Source: CAVPJW01 sp963705525 (lineage in GTDB: Bacteria > Acidobacteriota > Vicinamibacteria > Vicinamibacterales > CAVPJW01). Taken from it: a DNA stretch of 64,000 nt. The position numbers and the translations under genes were made by a program. Below the pieces are notes generated by a model. It was not told the DNA's origin. It saw nothing but the letters and a program-made list of their open reading frames with translations, and did not search any database. The stretch lies in assembly GCA_963705525.1 (NCBI GenBank), contig CAVPJW010000004.1, forward strand, positions 1-64,000, given 5' to 3'. Shown one piece after another: positions 1 through 8,618 of the stretch (its first letter is position 1; each line of letters starts with the position of its first letter).

Positions 1-459
1 GCGTTGAAGGTCTGTGGCGTAAGGGTAAACGAGCCCGAGTGGCAGTCACAATGGCACGACTGGCTAGCGCCCTCTTTTCGCTCGCCATTAGTACTTTCGG
101 GCTAGATGGATCGGCCATGCCAGGAGCGCACAGGAGCCTGAAACGCGTCGACCGACAGTGGCATTCCCTGCTCGACATCGGCGACCTCAAAACACAATCG
201 ACGCACAGAGTGGGGCTCCCTGCCGAGGCTCACGCCCAAGGTTCCGACCGGCACGTCGCGCTGACTGGCAGCAGCGTATCAACCGAGTCTGACAGGTCCG
301 GTCATACGCCCGATCTTCGCCACTTGCAGACTGGCGCGTCGGTTTCCCCGTCGTGAACAGGAGTGCGATAAGCTTCCCGCCCGAACCTGCCTCACAAGAC
401 CAACCGATGAGCGTGGAACGCCTGGCGCGATCGGTGGGACGCTTTCCCGGAGCTCGAAT
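1..459. other. Left-edge region without a recognisable gene
   Basis: No reading frame in this stretch has recognisable domains, a convincing ribosome binding site or a family signature. A 105-residue open frame from 39 to 356 has low-complexity, basic composition and ends well before the next gene. The sequence just before 460 (CCGGAG, about 9 bases ahead of the ATG) is a plausible ribosome binding site for the following gene, so the last 30 bases or so are probably its leader. Confidence 0.5.
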
Positions 460-1885
460 ATGACTTCTGCCATTCCACCGCCTTCACCGGACGCTCCTGG
501 CCACGAGCCCCACGCGTCCCTGATGAGAGTCGCGCGCGTCCTCAACGAGGGCGTCATGGGTCTTCTTGCCCTCATCGCCCTTGCGACGGCTCTGGGCCCG
601 TTGGTCTTCGACGTCAGCCCTGGCGTTGAACGTGCACTCACCGTCGTCGAGTGGGCCATTGTCGGCACGTTCGTGGCGGAATTCTTCATCCAGTGGCGCG
701 CTCGCCCACGACCGCCGCGCGTGGATCCGGAGCCCGTGGAGAATCGTCGACGCGATCACCGTGCTCGGGCCCGTGCTCGCGCTGCTTCCTCAGGTGTCGG
801 ACCTCGCTCGCGGCTCGCTGATGCTGCGGATGCTGCGCGTCGGAAGAGCCGTCGCATTCGGCACACGCGCGGGCACCGTCGCGGTGCGAACACCGCGTGA
901 CATTGACTACACCATGCGCGGCGCAACACCGACTGTCACGGTCGTCACCGAAGGCGACCTGCGCCCGATCGGTCCGATTGGGCAAGCTTTCTTGCCTGGA
1001 CTCGCGAGCCCACCACGTCCTGGTTTCACGTGTCGAATCTCGATCGCGATCACTTCTACGAACTTGCGCGCGCCGCAGGAGTGCTCGGAGCTGGAGATCG
1101 ACCTCGCCCTGGACGAGGACGGGCACGCGAAGCTACGCGAAGGCGCACACCACGCGACGCTGATCCTGAATATGCCGACGGTGACGGAAGTCGGCTTTCC
1201 GGACGTCCATCGAGACCGCCTCCTCGCCGTCGTGACAAAAGAAGGGATCCTCACGGCGACCACAGGCTCCTTCGATCTTCACGCCAGCGTGGAGCATCTC
1301 TCCCAGCGGACGACGCTCCCTGACGTTTCCATTTGCCGCCCGAATCGCCTGCGCCCTCCTGTCGGTGGCTCGCGAGCGCAACCTGTTCATCGCTCAGCGA
1401 TTCGACGAAGAGGCGCATCGCCTCGAGGCCCTGGAGGGCGGCACGTCTTCCTGCGCGAGACCTTCCGGCTTCGCCGCGAAATCTCGACCGCTGCCCTCGA
1501 CCTCTGGCACCTCAAGGGCATCGTCCGGGCACTTGCAGACGGAAAGACGACGCTCCGCGGGATCGACCTGAAGGAAGAAAAATACCTCGACGATCTCCTC
1601 GCGGAGACGGACTCCCTTTACGAAACGGTCAATAAGAGCAAGGAAGAGATCAAGACGCTCATCGAGCTGCACATCAATTTCAAGTCCTTCGAGATGAACG
1701 CGATCCTCAAGCTGCTCGCCATCGTCAGCTTCCTCGGGTTGATCCCGACGGTCGCCGGCGGCCTGCTCGGGATGAACCTCGCCGGGAATCCGTGGCCTGT
1801 CACGCTCGGGCAGGTGACGTTCGGCATCACGATGGGGATGGCAACGGCGCTCTACGTGTTTGCCGTGAAGGGATGGCTCAAGTAG
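460..1885 (+). pseudogene. Voltage-sensor-like domain fused to CorA-type divalent cation transporter, broken by several indels
   Basis: Pieces in all three frames join into one protein of about 475 residues. The first third has hydrophobic segments like S1 and S2 of an ion-channel voltage sensor, then an S3-like WRIVDAITVLGPVLALLP and an S4-like LMLRMLRVGRAV with arginines three residues apart. It continues into a CorA-like cytoplasmic part (WFHVSNLDRDHFYELAR, later long helices ending IKTLIELHINFKSFEMNAIL) and two C-terminal membrane helices with the CorA GMN signature (LGMNLAGNPWP). Frame changes lie near 697 (extra C after TGG), 985, 1085, 1325 and 1442. CorA proteins form pentameric Mg2+/Co2+ channels in the inner membrane. 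No S5-S6 pore is seen, so CorA would supply the pore. Whether the gene is dead or the indels are sequencing errors cannot be told here. Confidence 0.75.
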
Positions 1886-1951
1886 GTCACCCCGCGGGAT
1901 CAACTTTCGCGAAGACCGACTCTATTTCGGCGTCGGCGCCGGGTCAATTTT

Positions 1952-2215
1952 CTATTTTCCTTCCCGGTCCACGAGCCGCACGGCTCCACCCGGCAACCGC
2001 CCCTCGCGGAGCAGTGCGTCATAGATCAACCGCTCATCCTCCGTCAGCTCGATATCCGTGCCTCGTTCTTCAATCACATGGCGCATCGGAATGACACTCC
2101 ATGGACCGCCGATCACGTCGGGCAACTTGCCGGTTTCGCGCAGGTGGCGCGCGGCGCCGTGCTTGGCGTAAATAGCGGCCGTCAATTTCAGCTCACGCTC
2201 CGTCAAATCAGACAT
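1952..2215 (-). CDS. Small hypothetical protein, 87 aa
   Basis: The protein is 87 residues, charged and apparently soluble, with no signal peptide or membrane segment. It begins MSDLTERELKLTAAIYAKHG. The start is supported by a strong ribosome binding site (AAGGAG, 7 bases before the ATG) on the minus strand. I do not recognise the family; the helical, acidic middle (ELTEDERLIYDALL) would fit a small regulatory or antitoxin-like protein, but no partner gene is adjacent. A 15-base perfect inverted repeat overlaps its ribosome binding site region. Confidence 0.6.
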   Translation of the reverse strand: MSDLTERELKLTAAIYAKHGAARHLRETGKLPDVIGGPWSVIPMRHVIEERGTDIELTEDERLIYDALLREGRLPGGAVRLVDREGK

Positions 2216-2226
2216 CTGGCAGCTCC

Positions 2227-2241
2227 TTCAGGATTCCTGAA
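2227..2241. promoter_or_regulatory. Perfect inverted repeat upstream of the 87-aa gene
   Basis: TTCAGGA and TCCTGAA flank a single T. The repeat begins 12 bases upstream of the minus-strand start codon at 2215 and shares bases with its AAGGAG. It could be an operator or a small hairpin that hides the ribosome binding site. Only one copy was seen. Confidence 0.3.
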
Positions 2242-2314
2242 CGCATGGTCGCCCGGTTATCACGAGAAACTTCTGGCGGTTCCGCAACCGATCCGCGCAA
2301 GGCTAACGAATCTC

Positions 2315-3257
2315 TCACGCCCCGGTTACTGGAAATGCACTCACATGAATGACTCTCCCTCGCGCCACGAGCGCCGCACCGGCCACGTCAGTTCCGCTGA
2401 TCCGCACATCGTCCCCCTCACCCGCCGCTGGGAACACTGACGCGGGGCTCGACACGACGGCGGCCGTGAATGTCGCCGGTGCCGGTGCGACATCAACCGC
2501 CTGTTCCTGCCGGTGATCGATAGCGTCCACGGCGTAGCTCCGCACCAGCTTCGGCGACAGCTTGCGCCAGGTGCTCGCGGCGTCGAAGAGTTCGAGTCCC
2601 GCGGGACGGCCGTTGATGAAGAACATCGCGCCGACTTGATGCTCGACAGGCGAGAACGCGCCGACGAAGTCCTCGAGCGGCTTGTCGACCTTGTCGTAAA
2701 TCGCGTCCATTGCGGAGGTCTTCGACGAAGCCTGCATGCGCGCGGATTTGTCGGCAATACGGTCCCACACTGCGCCTTGATTGGAGATGCGGCTGCCAGT
2801 CCTTTGCATCGACGCGGTTACGTCCCGCATCTTGTGCGGCGCGCCCTTCGGCAAATTGCGTCCGCGGCGCCGCAGCGAAACCTCTCGACACGCGGTTCCA
2901 TCGTCCCGACTCCACGCACGACACCGGAATCACCGTCGTCTGCCGCGGCGGCGCGAGAATCGTCAGATTCAAGACGCGGTTCTGCTTGGCGCCGATCAGC
3001 TCTTCGCCGTCGAGAAGCAGGACCGGGACATCGCCGGTCACCTCGACCTTGAGCACCGAGACCTGTCCGGCTTCGCTGACCTCGGTGATCTGCGCCCAGC
3101 CGTGCGCGAGCGCCTCGTCGAGCGTCGCGTACCCTGCGTCTCGCTCCTCAAGATCCAGAATGGGGACAACGGACAGGTTCTCGAACTTGGATGACTCACC
3201 GAATGTGATTTTCTGAACAGTGTCGACGACCGTCTGGATGGCTGCGTGTGTTGTCAT
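2315..3257 (-). CDS. ARPP-1 (DUF6569) domain protein, single frameshift
   Basis: Residues 35 to 140 carry the ARPP-1 pattern: ATLDEALAHGWAQITEV, then PVLLLDGEELIGAKQNR and VIPVSCVESGRW. This domain was named for its association with ARG and rhodanese-phosphatase genes in predicted biological-conflict contexts; its biochemical role is not established. One extra base near 2834 (minus-strand GCA-C-AAG) shifts the frame after RTQFAEGRA. Without it the protein runs on as KMRDVTASMQRTG to the stop, about 313 residues in all. There is no signal peptide, so it is probably cytoplasmic. The length is 3n+1, consistent with one inserted base. The next gene to the right is a WYL regulator. Confidence 0.75.
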
Positions 3258-3518
3258 TCCTGATCTCCTGAGCCGAGCGCGAATCGCGGGCTGACATCAG
3301 TGTACGGCTGAGCTATGACAGGAGGGGTCAGGCCCGTCGCAATTGCTGCGGCGAGACATCTCTTTAATTACCGTGCGGCGGCCTGCGCAAGGCGAACACA
3401 CGGCGAAACATCTGCCAACGAGAGGTACTCGACCTGGAGGCGGCGCACGGCTCATCGCCATCGACCACGAATGGCGGTTGCGGAGGTTAGACTGCGACCT
3501 TCGCGCTCTGGAGGCTCG

Positions 3519-4575
3519 ATGGGTCGAAACGCCGAACTGATACGACAGTGGACGCTGCTCCGGCAGCTCGCCGCCCGACGGACCAACACGATTCCGAAAC
3601 TCGCGGAAGAGCTCCATGTCACCACGCGCACGATCCGGCGCGACCTCACGGCGCTCCAGACCGCTGGCTTTCCGATCTACGACGACATCGTCAACGGCAC
3701 GAAGTTCTGGCGGATGGATCCGAGAGGGATGGGCGCGCTGGCCAGGAATGGGCTCACGTTCTCCGAGCTCTGCGCGCTCTATTTCAGTCGCGCGCTGATC
3801 GAGTGCTTCGCGGGAACGCACGTGCTCCGCGATCTGCAGAGCGCGCTCGACAAGGTCGAGGCGGCGCTCTCGCCCGCCATGAAGAGGTTTCTCAATCGGC
3901 TGCCGCGCGTGATCACGGCGAAGGCGCCGCAGAAGAAGCGGCAGGACACGGAGACGTATCAGACGACGGCGCGACTGCTCGAGGCGTGCCTGGCGCATCG
4001 CGCGGTCTCGATGCGCTATCACTCGCTGGAGAGCGGGCGCGAGAAGACGCTACGTCGTGCACCCGTACCGGCTGGTGCACGCGCAGGGCGGCCTCTACCT
4101 CATCGCGTTCGTGCCGGCGTACTCAGAGGTGCGGACGTTTGCCGTCGAGCGGATCCGGCGCGCCACGCTTCAGGAGCAGACGTTCGAGCCGATCGCCGAG
4201 CTCGACTCCGATCCGTTCCGGAACTCGCTCGGCGTCCATCGCGGCCCCACGTGCAAGGTGCGCCTCCGCTTTCACCCGCAGGTCGCGCCGCTGATCAAGG
4301 AACGCACGTGGCACGCGTCACAGCAGTTGAAAGACCGCTCCGACGGTTCGGTCGTGATGACGCTGGAGGTGTCCGACGACTACGCGCTCCGGAGCTGGAT
4401 TCTGGGCTTCGGCCGATTCGTGCGCGTGCTCGCGCCAAGCGCTCTCGCGGACTGGGTTGAGGAAGAACTCGATCAGGCGCACCGGCAATACACTGACGGT
4501 GCGGGCATGCCTGTGGTGGACCCCGACCTGCAGCCGGCACTGCCCTTCTTATTCAGCCGGATCAGCAGCTCCTGA
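3519..4575 (+). CDS. WYL-domain transcriptional regulator (HTH plus WYL), single frameshift
   Basis: An N-terminal winged HTH of the DeoR/HTH_11 type (residues about 1-60: LAEELHVTTRTIRRDLTALQ) is followed by a linker and a WYL domain (HPYRLVHAQGGLYLIAFVPA, then FAVERIRRATL), and a WCX-like C-terminus (TLEVSDDYALRSWILGFG). Such proteins bind DNA and sense ligands, often nucleic-acid related. The start was chosen for GGAGG 5 bases before ATG. One extra C at about 4050 (ACG-C-TAC) breaks the frame inside the WYL domain; removing it gives about 351 residues. Downstream, 76 bases away, lies the end of the convergent TIR-like gene, so a regulatory link to that module is possible but unproven. Confidence 0.8.
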
Positions 4576-4651
4576 CGGCTCGCGGAGCGTACGATGAGCA
4601 TCGATTGCCGTTCTACTTGGAGTGTCCGTCACGTACCAGTCGCGCCTGATA

Positions 4652-5278
4652 TCAATCACGCTCGGCCGCTGCTCCAGTCGCACGCTTATCACTGAATAGC
4701 CGGGCAACGATGACGAGCTTTCTGAATACGTTCGCTCGGTAGACGCTCGATCGGAACGTCGCGCGGAATCTTCGGACGCGACGGTAGACCCAGAAGAGGT
4801 CGTCAGTTTCGCTGAGTAGTAGGCCTTTCGCGTTTCCGAAGATATCGAGGAGGACCTCCATGGTGCCTTCAACCGTACCAGAATGTATGGAGTGGTCGTA
4901 CCCGTCGATGTCACTGAGCGATTGATTCAGACGATGTGGGACGCACTCGAGCGCGCGCCATTGGTGTGTGATGCCGTCTTCGAACGCGATGGCCGCCGCC
5001 AATCCAAGTTCGAAGGGCATGTTGAACCGCGGCACTCGGAAGGGTGTCCGAGAGACCTGAACCCTGGACAAGTCATGGATTGAGAACGGACATGATCGTA
5101 CAAGGTTGTAGAGCCGGCGAAGTCTATCCGTCGATGACGGTACTTCGAGAACGCATCGCGGGTTCAATCCAAGCGCTACGAGCCCTGCGATCAGAGCCAG
5201 GAAGAGTGTTTCGTGTTGTGGATCGAAAGGAACGTTGATGAAGACATCCGACGGCGAAACGAATGGACGTTTCGGCAC
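4652..5278 (-). CDS. TIR/nucleoside-deoxyribosyltransferase-like protein, 208 aa, candidate immune effector
   Basis: The N-terminal half has the pattern of a widespread uncharacterised bacterial family: DVFINVPFDP (residues 11-20), RCVLE (41-45), SIHDLSRV (66-73) and RFNMPFELGLA (84-94). The Rossmann-like layout with an acidic residue after the second strand and a conserved NMPFELG helix resembles TIR and nucleoside 2-deoxyribosyltransferase folds that hydrolyse NAD or nucleosides; that function is inference. The start is GTG at 5278, after an in-frame stop just upstream; no clear ribosome binding site. It is the second gene of a pair with the 71-aa gene 15 bases upstream. GC here is visibly below the surroundings, which suggests transfer. 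Confidence 0.65.
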   Translation of the reverse strand: MPKRPFVSPSDVFINVPFDPQHETLFLALIAGLVALGLNPRCVLEVPSSTDRLRRLYNLVRSCPFSIHDLSRVQVSRTPFRVPRFNMPFELGLAAAIAFEDGITHQWRALECVPHRLNQSLSDIDGYDHSIHSGTVEGTMEVLLDIFGNAKGLLLSETDDLFWVYRRVRRFRATFRSSVYRANVFRKLVIVARLFSDKRATGAAAERD

Positions 5279-5293
5279 GCGTGAGGCCGAGGA

Positions 5294-5509
5294 CTACTTA
5301 TGCCGGCGACTTTTTCGGGCAAATGCGCCGCGGTTCTTCGCAACAGACTTTGGGTTGGTGAATCGAGCAGACGAGGATTCACTCTTGATAACAAACGACT
5401 TTACTCTTCGTAGCTCGTTGGATCGCAGACGATACTTCTCGGCTGTTTCCTGAATGGACAGAGGCTGCGCCGATATCGAATTCGCGTGAATCGTAAAGCG
5501 TTTTGCCAT
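5294..5509 (-). CDS. Small basic HTH-like protein, 71 aa, partner of the TIR-like gene
   Basis: The protein begins MAKRFTIHANSISAQ and contains a short segment, IQETAEKYRLRSNELRRVK, that looks like one helix-turn-helix of the excisionase or XRE kind; the C-terminus is lysine and arginine rich. It could be a repressor or an antitoxin-like partner. It ends 15 bases before the GTG of the TIR-like protein, same strand, so the two are probably co-transcribed. A longer version starting at 5641 is open but has no better signal. GC over 5401-5520 is 48 percent by hand count (58 of 120), well below the flanks. Confidence 0.5.
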   Translation of the reverse strand: MAKRFTIHANSISAQPLSIQETAEKYRLRSNELRRVKSFVIKSESSSARFTNPKSVAKNRGAFARKSRRHK

Positions 5510-5820
5510 TTCCGTTTCATGATAGCACAGCCATTGAAGCCGCATATCACGCGCAACAGTGTTCTCGTGGTGCTGATGCGGAACGGGATAGGACGCAGAA
5601 CACGGAAGCGCGCTAGACGCTTCCAATTCATGCGGACACAATGATCAAAAACTTCACCCTGCCGCCCGACAGAGCCGTCGGTACAACTTCCAAGCCCAGA
5701 ATCCAGCTCCGGAGCAGCGCATGACGCTTCGCCGACATAGCCCCACTCGTTGACGGATCGGTCAGCGGCTCATCGAGAGCGAGTTTGCGACCCGACCTGC
5801 GCCTCCTGTATCATGACGTT
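5510..5820. other. Intergenic region between the two-gene module and the structured leader
   Basis: No gene is apparent. The first 130 bases are AT-richer and probably hold the minus-strand promoter of the HTH-like/TIR-like pair. The rest is of mixed composition with no long open frame that looks coding. Confidence 0.45.
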
Positions 5821-5946
5821 GACATCCAGAGCGGCTCACGGTCGGTGAGCCCGGCAACCTGCAGGACACGCAAGGTGCCATCGCGCAACCCGGCGCGGAT
5901 GTGGTCACGAGTTGTGACAACCGGTGTCCAGCCGACGAGCGTCGGC
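5821..5946 (+). ncRNA. Structured leader with a SAM-I-riboswitch-like core
   Basis: A closing helix ACATCC (5822-5827) pairs with GGATGT (5897-5902). Inside are ATCCAGAGCGG, a 7-bp hairpin GGCTCAC/GTGAGCC (5833-5839 with 5845-5851), CCCGGCAACC, a second hairpin ACCTGC/GCAAGGT (5857-5862 with 5870-5876, one bulge) and GGTGCCA. In the SAM-I family the order AUC..AGAG.GG, then GGCAACC, then GGUGC(C/U)A is the ligand-binding core. The usual GAGGGA..GGCCC..UGA kink-turn and pseudoknot of P2 is absent and replaced by the short hairpin. Two more hairpins follow (GTCAC/GTGAC at 5904-5918; GCCGAC/GTCGGC at 5931-5946), the latter 24 bases before the ribosome binding site of the next gene, where an expression platform would lie. 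It may be a degenerate or divergent SAM aptamer. Confidence 0.4.
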
Positions 5947-5981
5947 TCTCTGGGTGTCTTCCGATCGATCAGGAGGACACC

Positions 5982-6678
5982 ATGCCGAAGCAGCCCGCAC
6001 CCACGTCCATCGTGGAACGACTTCGTGAACAGGAAATCGAGAAGTGTCTGCAGGACCTCAAGGCGTCCTTCGAACGGCCTCGTACAACGAATCTCAAGGC
6101 CGCTCAGGCGGCGCCACTCCTGCATACGCCGGATCCGACGACGATTCGTCACACCATCGCGCAGTGCCCGCTGCCCGCCACGTGGCGCCTCTGGGACATT
6201 GCGACGTACCACCAGCTTACGCCGGCCGAACAATCCATCATCGTCAAAACGCGCTCGATTTCCCTCCGGCGCAGCCTCGGGCTTGTTTCGCTGCAGTGGG
6301 AGATCGCACCGGACGATGGGTCTCTGGCGCCGATGCTTCCGGCGGAGTCCGGTCAGCCCGTCTGGAGATTCCAGCGTGGCTCACCTCATCACGTCCATGC
6401 CGAGCGTCGCATCGACAAGCACGTCGTGCATATCGATGCCGCGATGGCCATGAAGTCCGGTCCCGGGCGCGGTTATTGTGGAAGTGCGCATCTTCGTGGA
6501 TGGCCGGTTTGCCGGTCGGGGCGGGTGCGCCGGGTGCTCGCTCGGCGGTGGGGGCTGCTCGTTCCCCGCGATTGCGCGGATCAGTCCGCGCCGCGTGATC
6601 GCCGTGCATCGGGATCCACGGCGTGACGTGCCGGAGCTCGTCGGCATGAAGCTCCTGGCGGAGCTCTGGGAAGCATAG
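5982..6678 (+). CDS. Hypothetical protein of about 231 aa, single frameshift
   Basis: The start is well supported by AGGAGG 5 bases before ATG. The first part (MPKQPAPTSIVERLREQEIEK...) is soluble and helical; the middle contains HHVHAERRIDKHVVHIDAA. A frame change between about 6440 and 6475 is needed to join the C-terminal part VEVRIFVDGRFAGRGGCAGC...ELVGMKLLAELWEA, whose cysteine and glycine cluster is unusual. The full span is 3n+1, consistent with one inserted base. I do not recognise the family. If the upstream leader is a real SAM-type switch, a link to methionine or methyl metabolism would be expected, but nothing in the protein confirms it. Confidence 0.5.
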
Positions 6679-6769
6679 CGAAGAGTGGTTGACGAGGGGC
6701 GAGCTGTGTCCTATGCCGCGCACACGCGAAGGATGGAAGCGATCCTCCGGAGCATGGCTCGAGGCACGC

Positions 6770-8437
6770 TCACTTCGCGTGCGGATCCTGGGCGGTTCTC
6801 CGGCTGTCCCGGGCGCAGCCTCTCCGTCTGTAGATCCGGACGCCTCGCACCTCGCCCGCGAGTTCGAACTCGTCGTCCAGGTACTGCTGAAGCCGGGGGT
6901 AGCGGCTTACCGGGTAATGGTTCCACCGATAGATGCCCGCTGGCGCCGTGTCGACGATGAAGGTGGTGGCGCTGCGTCTCAGGTCGCTCATGAGCCATTC
7001 CCAGTGTGCCTCGACGACCTGGCCGTCCGGTTGATCACCACGGCGAACCGCCTCGAGATTGCCGGCGACGTATCCGGTCAGGCGTGCCTGCGCGAGGACC
7101 GCAAACCGCGACGCCGCCGGCATATCGGCGTAGTAATAAATGATCGGCGCGTATCCCCAGACGAACAGTGTGCCCCGCGCGTAGCATGAGTCTGCGCGCA
7201 GAAACCGCGCGATCTCATCGAACGCGGGATCCCGCTCGGGGTAGACACGATTTGGTGTGAGATACAGCCATGTGTTCGCCAGCGTGAAGCCAACGACCGC
7301 ACAGACCGTCCAGGCAATGAGCAGCCGGCGGGGGCCCAGGCGACGACGAAGGACCTCCGTCGTCCAGGGTGCCGCCGCCAGTGCCAGCGGTGCGTAGAGT
7401 TGAATGAAATAGTGCGGATACAAGCGAAGCCCGAGAAGTATTGCCGGGATGGACGTCGCGAGAAGCCCCCCGACCAGCACCGACCGGTACGACCACCACT
7501 CGGCGGCCCACGATCGCCAGGCCGCCCACCAGAGTGGCGCGGTCACAATCGCGAACGGCAGCGCGTAACTAATCGCACGCTCGCCGGCCTCGCGCGCGGT
7601 GATGGGGTTCTGCGCGTAATGAAGATTGTTGGCGACGGTCCAATAGAGAAAGTCATCGCCTGCCCCGCGTGCCGCGAACCAGGCCCAGGTTGCCACGAGC
7701 GGCACGACGACCCCCACAGCGAGCGCGAGCAGGGCCTTCGCGGTCGTACCGGGGATTCCCTGCGTACGTCCCGCGATGACGATTCCCGCCGCGAACGCGA
7801 GCCCCCATGTGGCAGCCTGGTAACGGAACAGGCAAGCGACCGCAATCAACGCGCCTGCCCCGGCGACGCGCCACGGACTCGTCGCGTCCCGCTCGTCCCC
7901 GAGCAGCGCCACCGCCCACGTGGCCGGCAGGAGCATCAGAATCTCGGTGTTCGCCGACAACATGTCGTGTCCGATGAAGGCGGCACTGTAAAGAAGGAAG
8001 ACGACGCCGGCCACTACGCCCTCGCGGCGATGGCCGAAGAAAGCCGAGACGGCGTACGCGGTGAAGGGGACGGTGACGAGAACGGTCAACAGATGCACCG
8101 CGAGCAGGCCGCGGCCGAAGAGCACCTGTGCCAGGGCGTAATACCCGTAGAGCAGCGGGGGCTTGTTGTCGACGAATTGCGCGTAGAGAAGCCGGCCGCG
8201 CATCATCTCCCACGAGCCAACGATGTGCGCCGACTCGTCGAGGTCGATCACGTCGATCACGAGCGACAGCCATCGTGTCGCGAGGCTCAAGACCACGAAC
8301 AACAACAGGCGCTGCCACGCCGTCGGTCCTTTCCCTTGCTCTTTTCCGACGACCTGACGAGAATTGGCTGCAGACCGCGGCCTAATCCGCGCTGTGGTCG
8401 GGGAAGGGCTGAGCAAGAACCGAGAACGGGCGTTCAC
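6770..8437 (-). CDS. Glycosyltransferase family 39 (ArnT/PMT-like), polyprenyl-sugar dependent
   Basis: The protein is about 555 residues with a dozen or so hydrophobic segments and a soluble C-terminal part. The first periplasmic loop has the acidic motif IDLDESAHIVGSWEMMRG and KPPLLYGYYA, typical of GT39/GT83 enzymes that move sugars from polyprenyl phosphate to protein or lipid on the outer face of the inner membrane. GHDMLSANTEILMLLPA marks the following helix pair. The apparent start at 8437 is a GTG without a visible ribosome binding site, so translation may begin a few dozen residues further in, before WQRLLLFVVL. The acceptor is unknown. No other cell-wall gene is adjacent. Confidence 0.85.
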   Translation of the reverse strand: MNARSRFLLSPSPTTARIRPRSAANSRQVVGKEQGKGPTAWQRLLLFVVLSLATRWLSLVIDVIDLDESAHIVGSWEMMRGRLLYAQFVDNKPPLLYGYYALAQVLFGRGLLAVHLLTVLVTVPFTAYAVSAFFGHRREGVVAGVVFLLYSAAFIGHDMLSANTEILMLLPATWAVALLGDERDATSPWRVAGAGALIAVACLFRYQAATWGLAFAAGIVIAGRTQGIPGTTAKALLALAVGVVVPLVATWAWFAARGAGDDFLYWTVANNLHYAQNPITAREAGERAISYALPFAIVTAPLWWAAWRSWAAEWWSYRSVLVGGLLATSIPAILLGLRLYPHYFIQLYAPLALAAAPWTTEVLRRRLGPRRLLIAWTVCAVVGFTLANTWLYLTPNRVYPERDPAFDEIARFLRADSCYARGTLFVWGYAPIIYYYADMPAASRFAVLAQARLTGYVAGNLEAVRRGDQPDGQVVEAHWEWLMSDLRRSATTFIVDTAPAGIYRWNHYPVSRYPRLQQYLDDEFELAGEVRGVRIYRRRGCARDSRRTAQDPHAK

Positions 8438-8466
8438 TAATTGCTAGACGGTACAGGAGGTTGACT

Positions 8467-8607
8467 ATGGCAAGAACAACTCACCGAAGCAGGTCCGGTA
8501 AGAAGCTCTACGCGGTCCGCGATAGCCAAGGCCGTTTCAAGGACATTCAGTCATATAAACGGGCTCATGGCAAAGACATAAAGCTCCGGAGCAAGAAGGA
8601 GAAATAA
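8467..8607 (+). CDS. Small basic protein, 46 aa
   Basis: A short gene with a perfect AGGAGG 7 bases before its ATG. The product begins MARTTHRSRSGKKLYAVRD, continues GRFKDIQSYKRAHGKDI and ends LRSKKEK; it is strongly basic with no hydrophobic segment. The motif YAVRD..GRFKDIQ.Y is compact and looks conserved in style, as in small nucleic-acid-binding or ribosome-associated proteins, but I cannot name the family. It sits alone between the divergent GT39 gene and the aminotransferase, whose start lies 11 bases after its stop, so the two may share a transcript. Confidence 0.7.
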   Translation: MARTTHRSRSGKKLYAVRDSQGRFKDIQSYKRAHGKDIKLRSKKEK

Positions 8608-8618
8608 GACGAGCGCGG

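Noticed and set aside
39..356. 105-codon plus-strand frame at the left edge
   Set aside because: No ribosome binding site, domain or family-like composition; probably chance in high-GC DNA.
7400..8440. 346-codon plus-strand frame opposite the GT39 gene
   Set aside because: It is very rich in Arg, Gly, Glu and Asp, has no domains, and lies fully antisense to a clear membrane glycosyltransferase.
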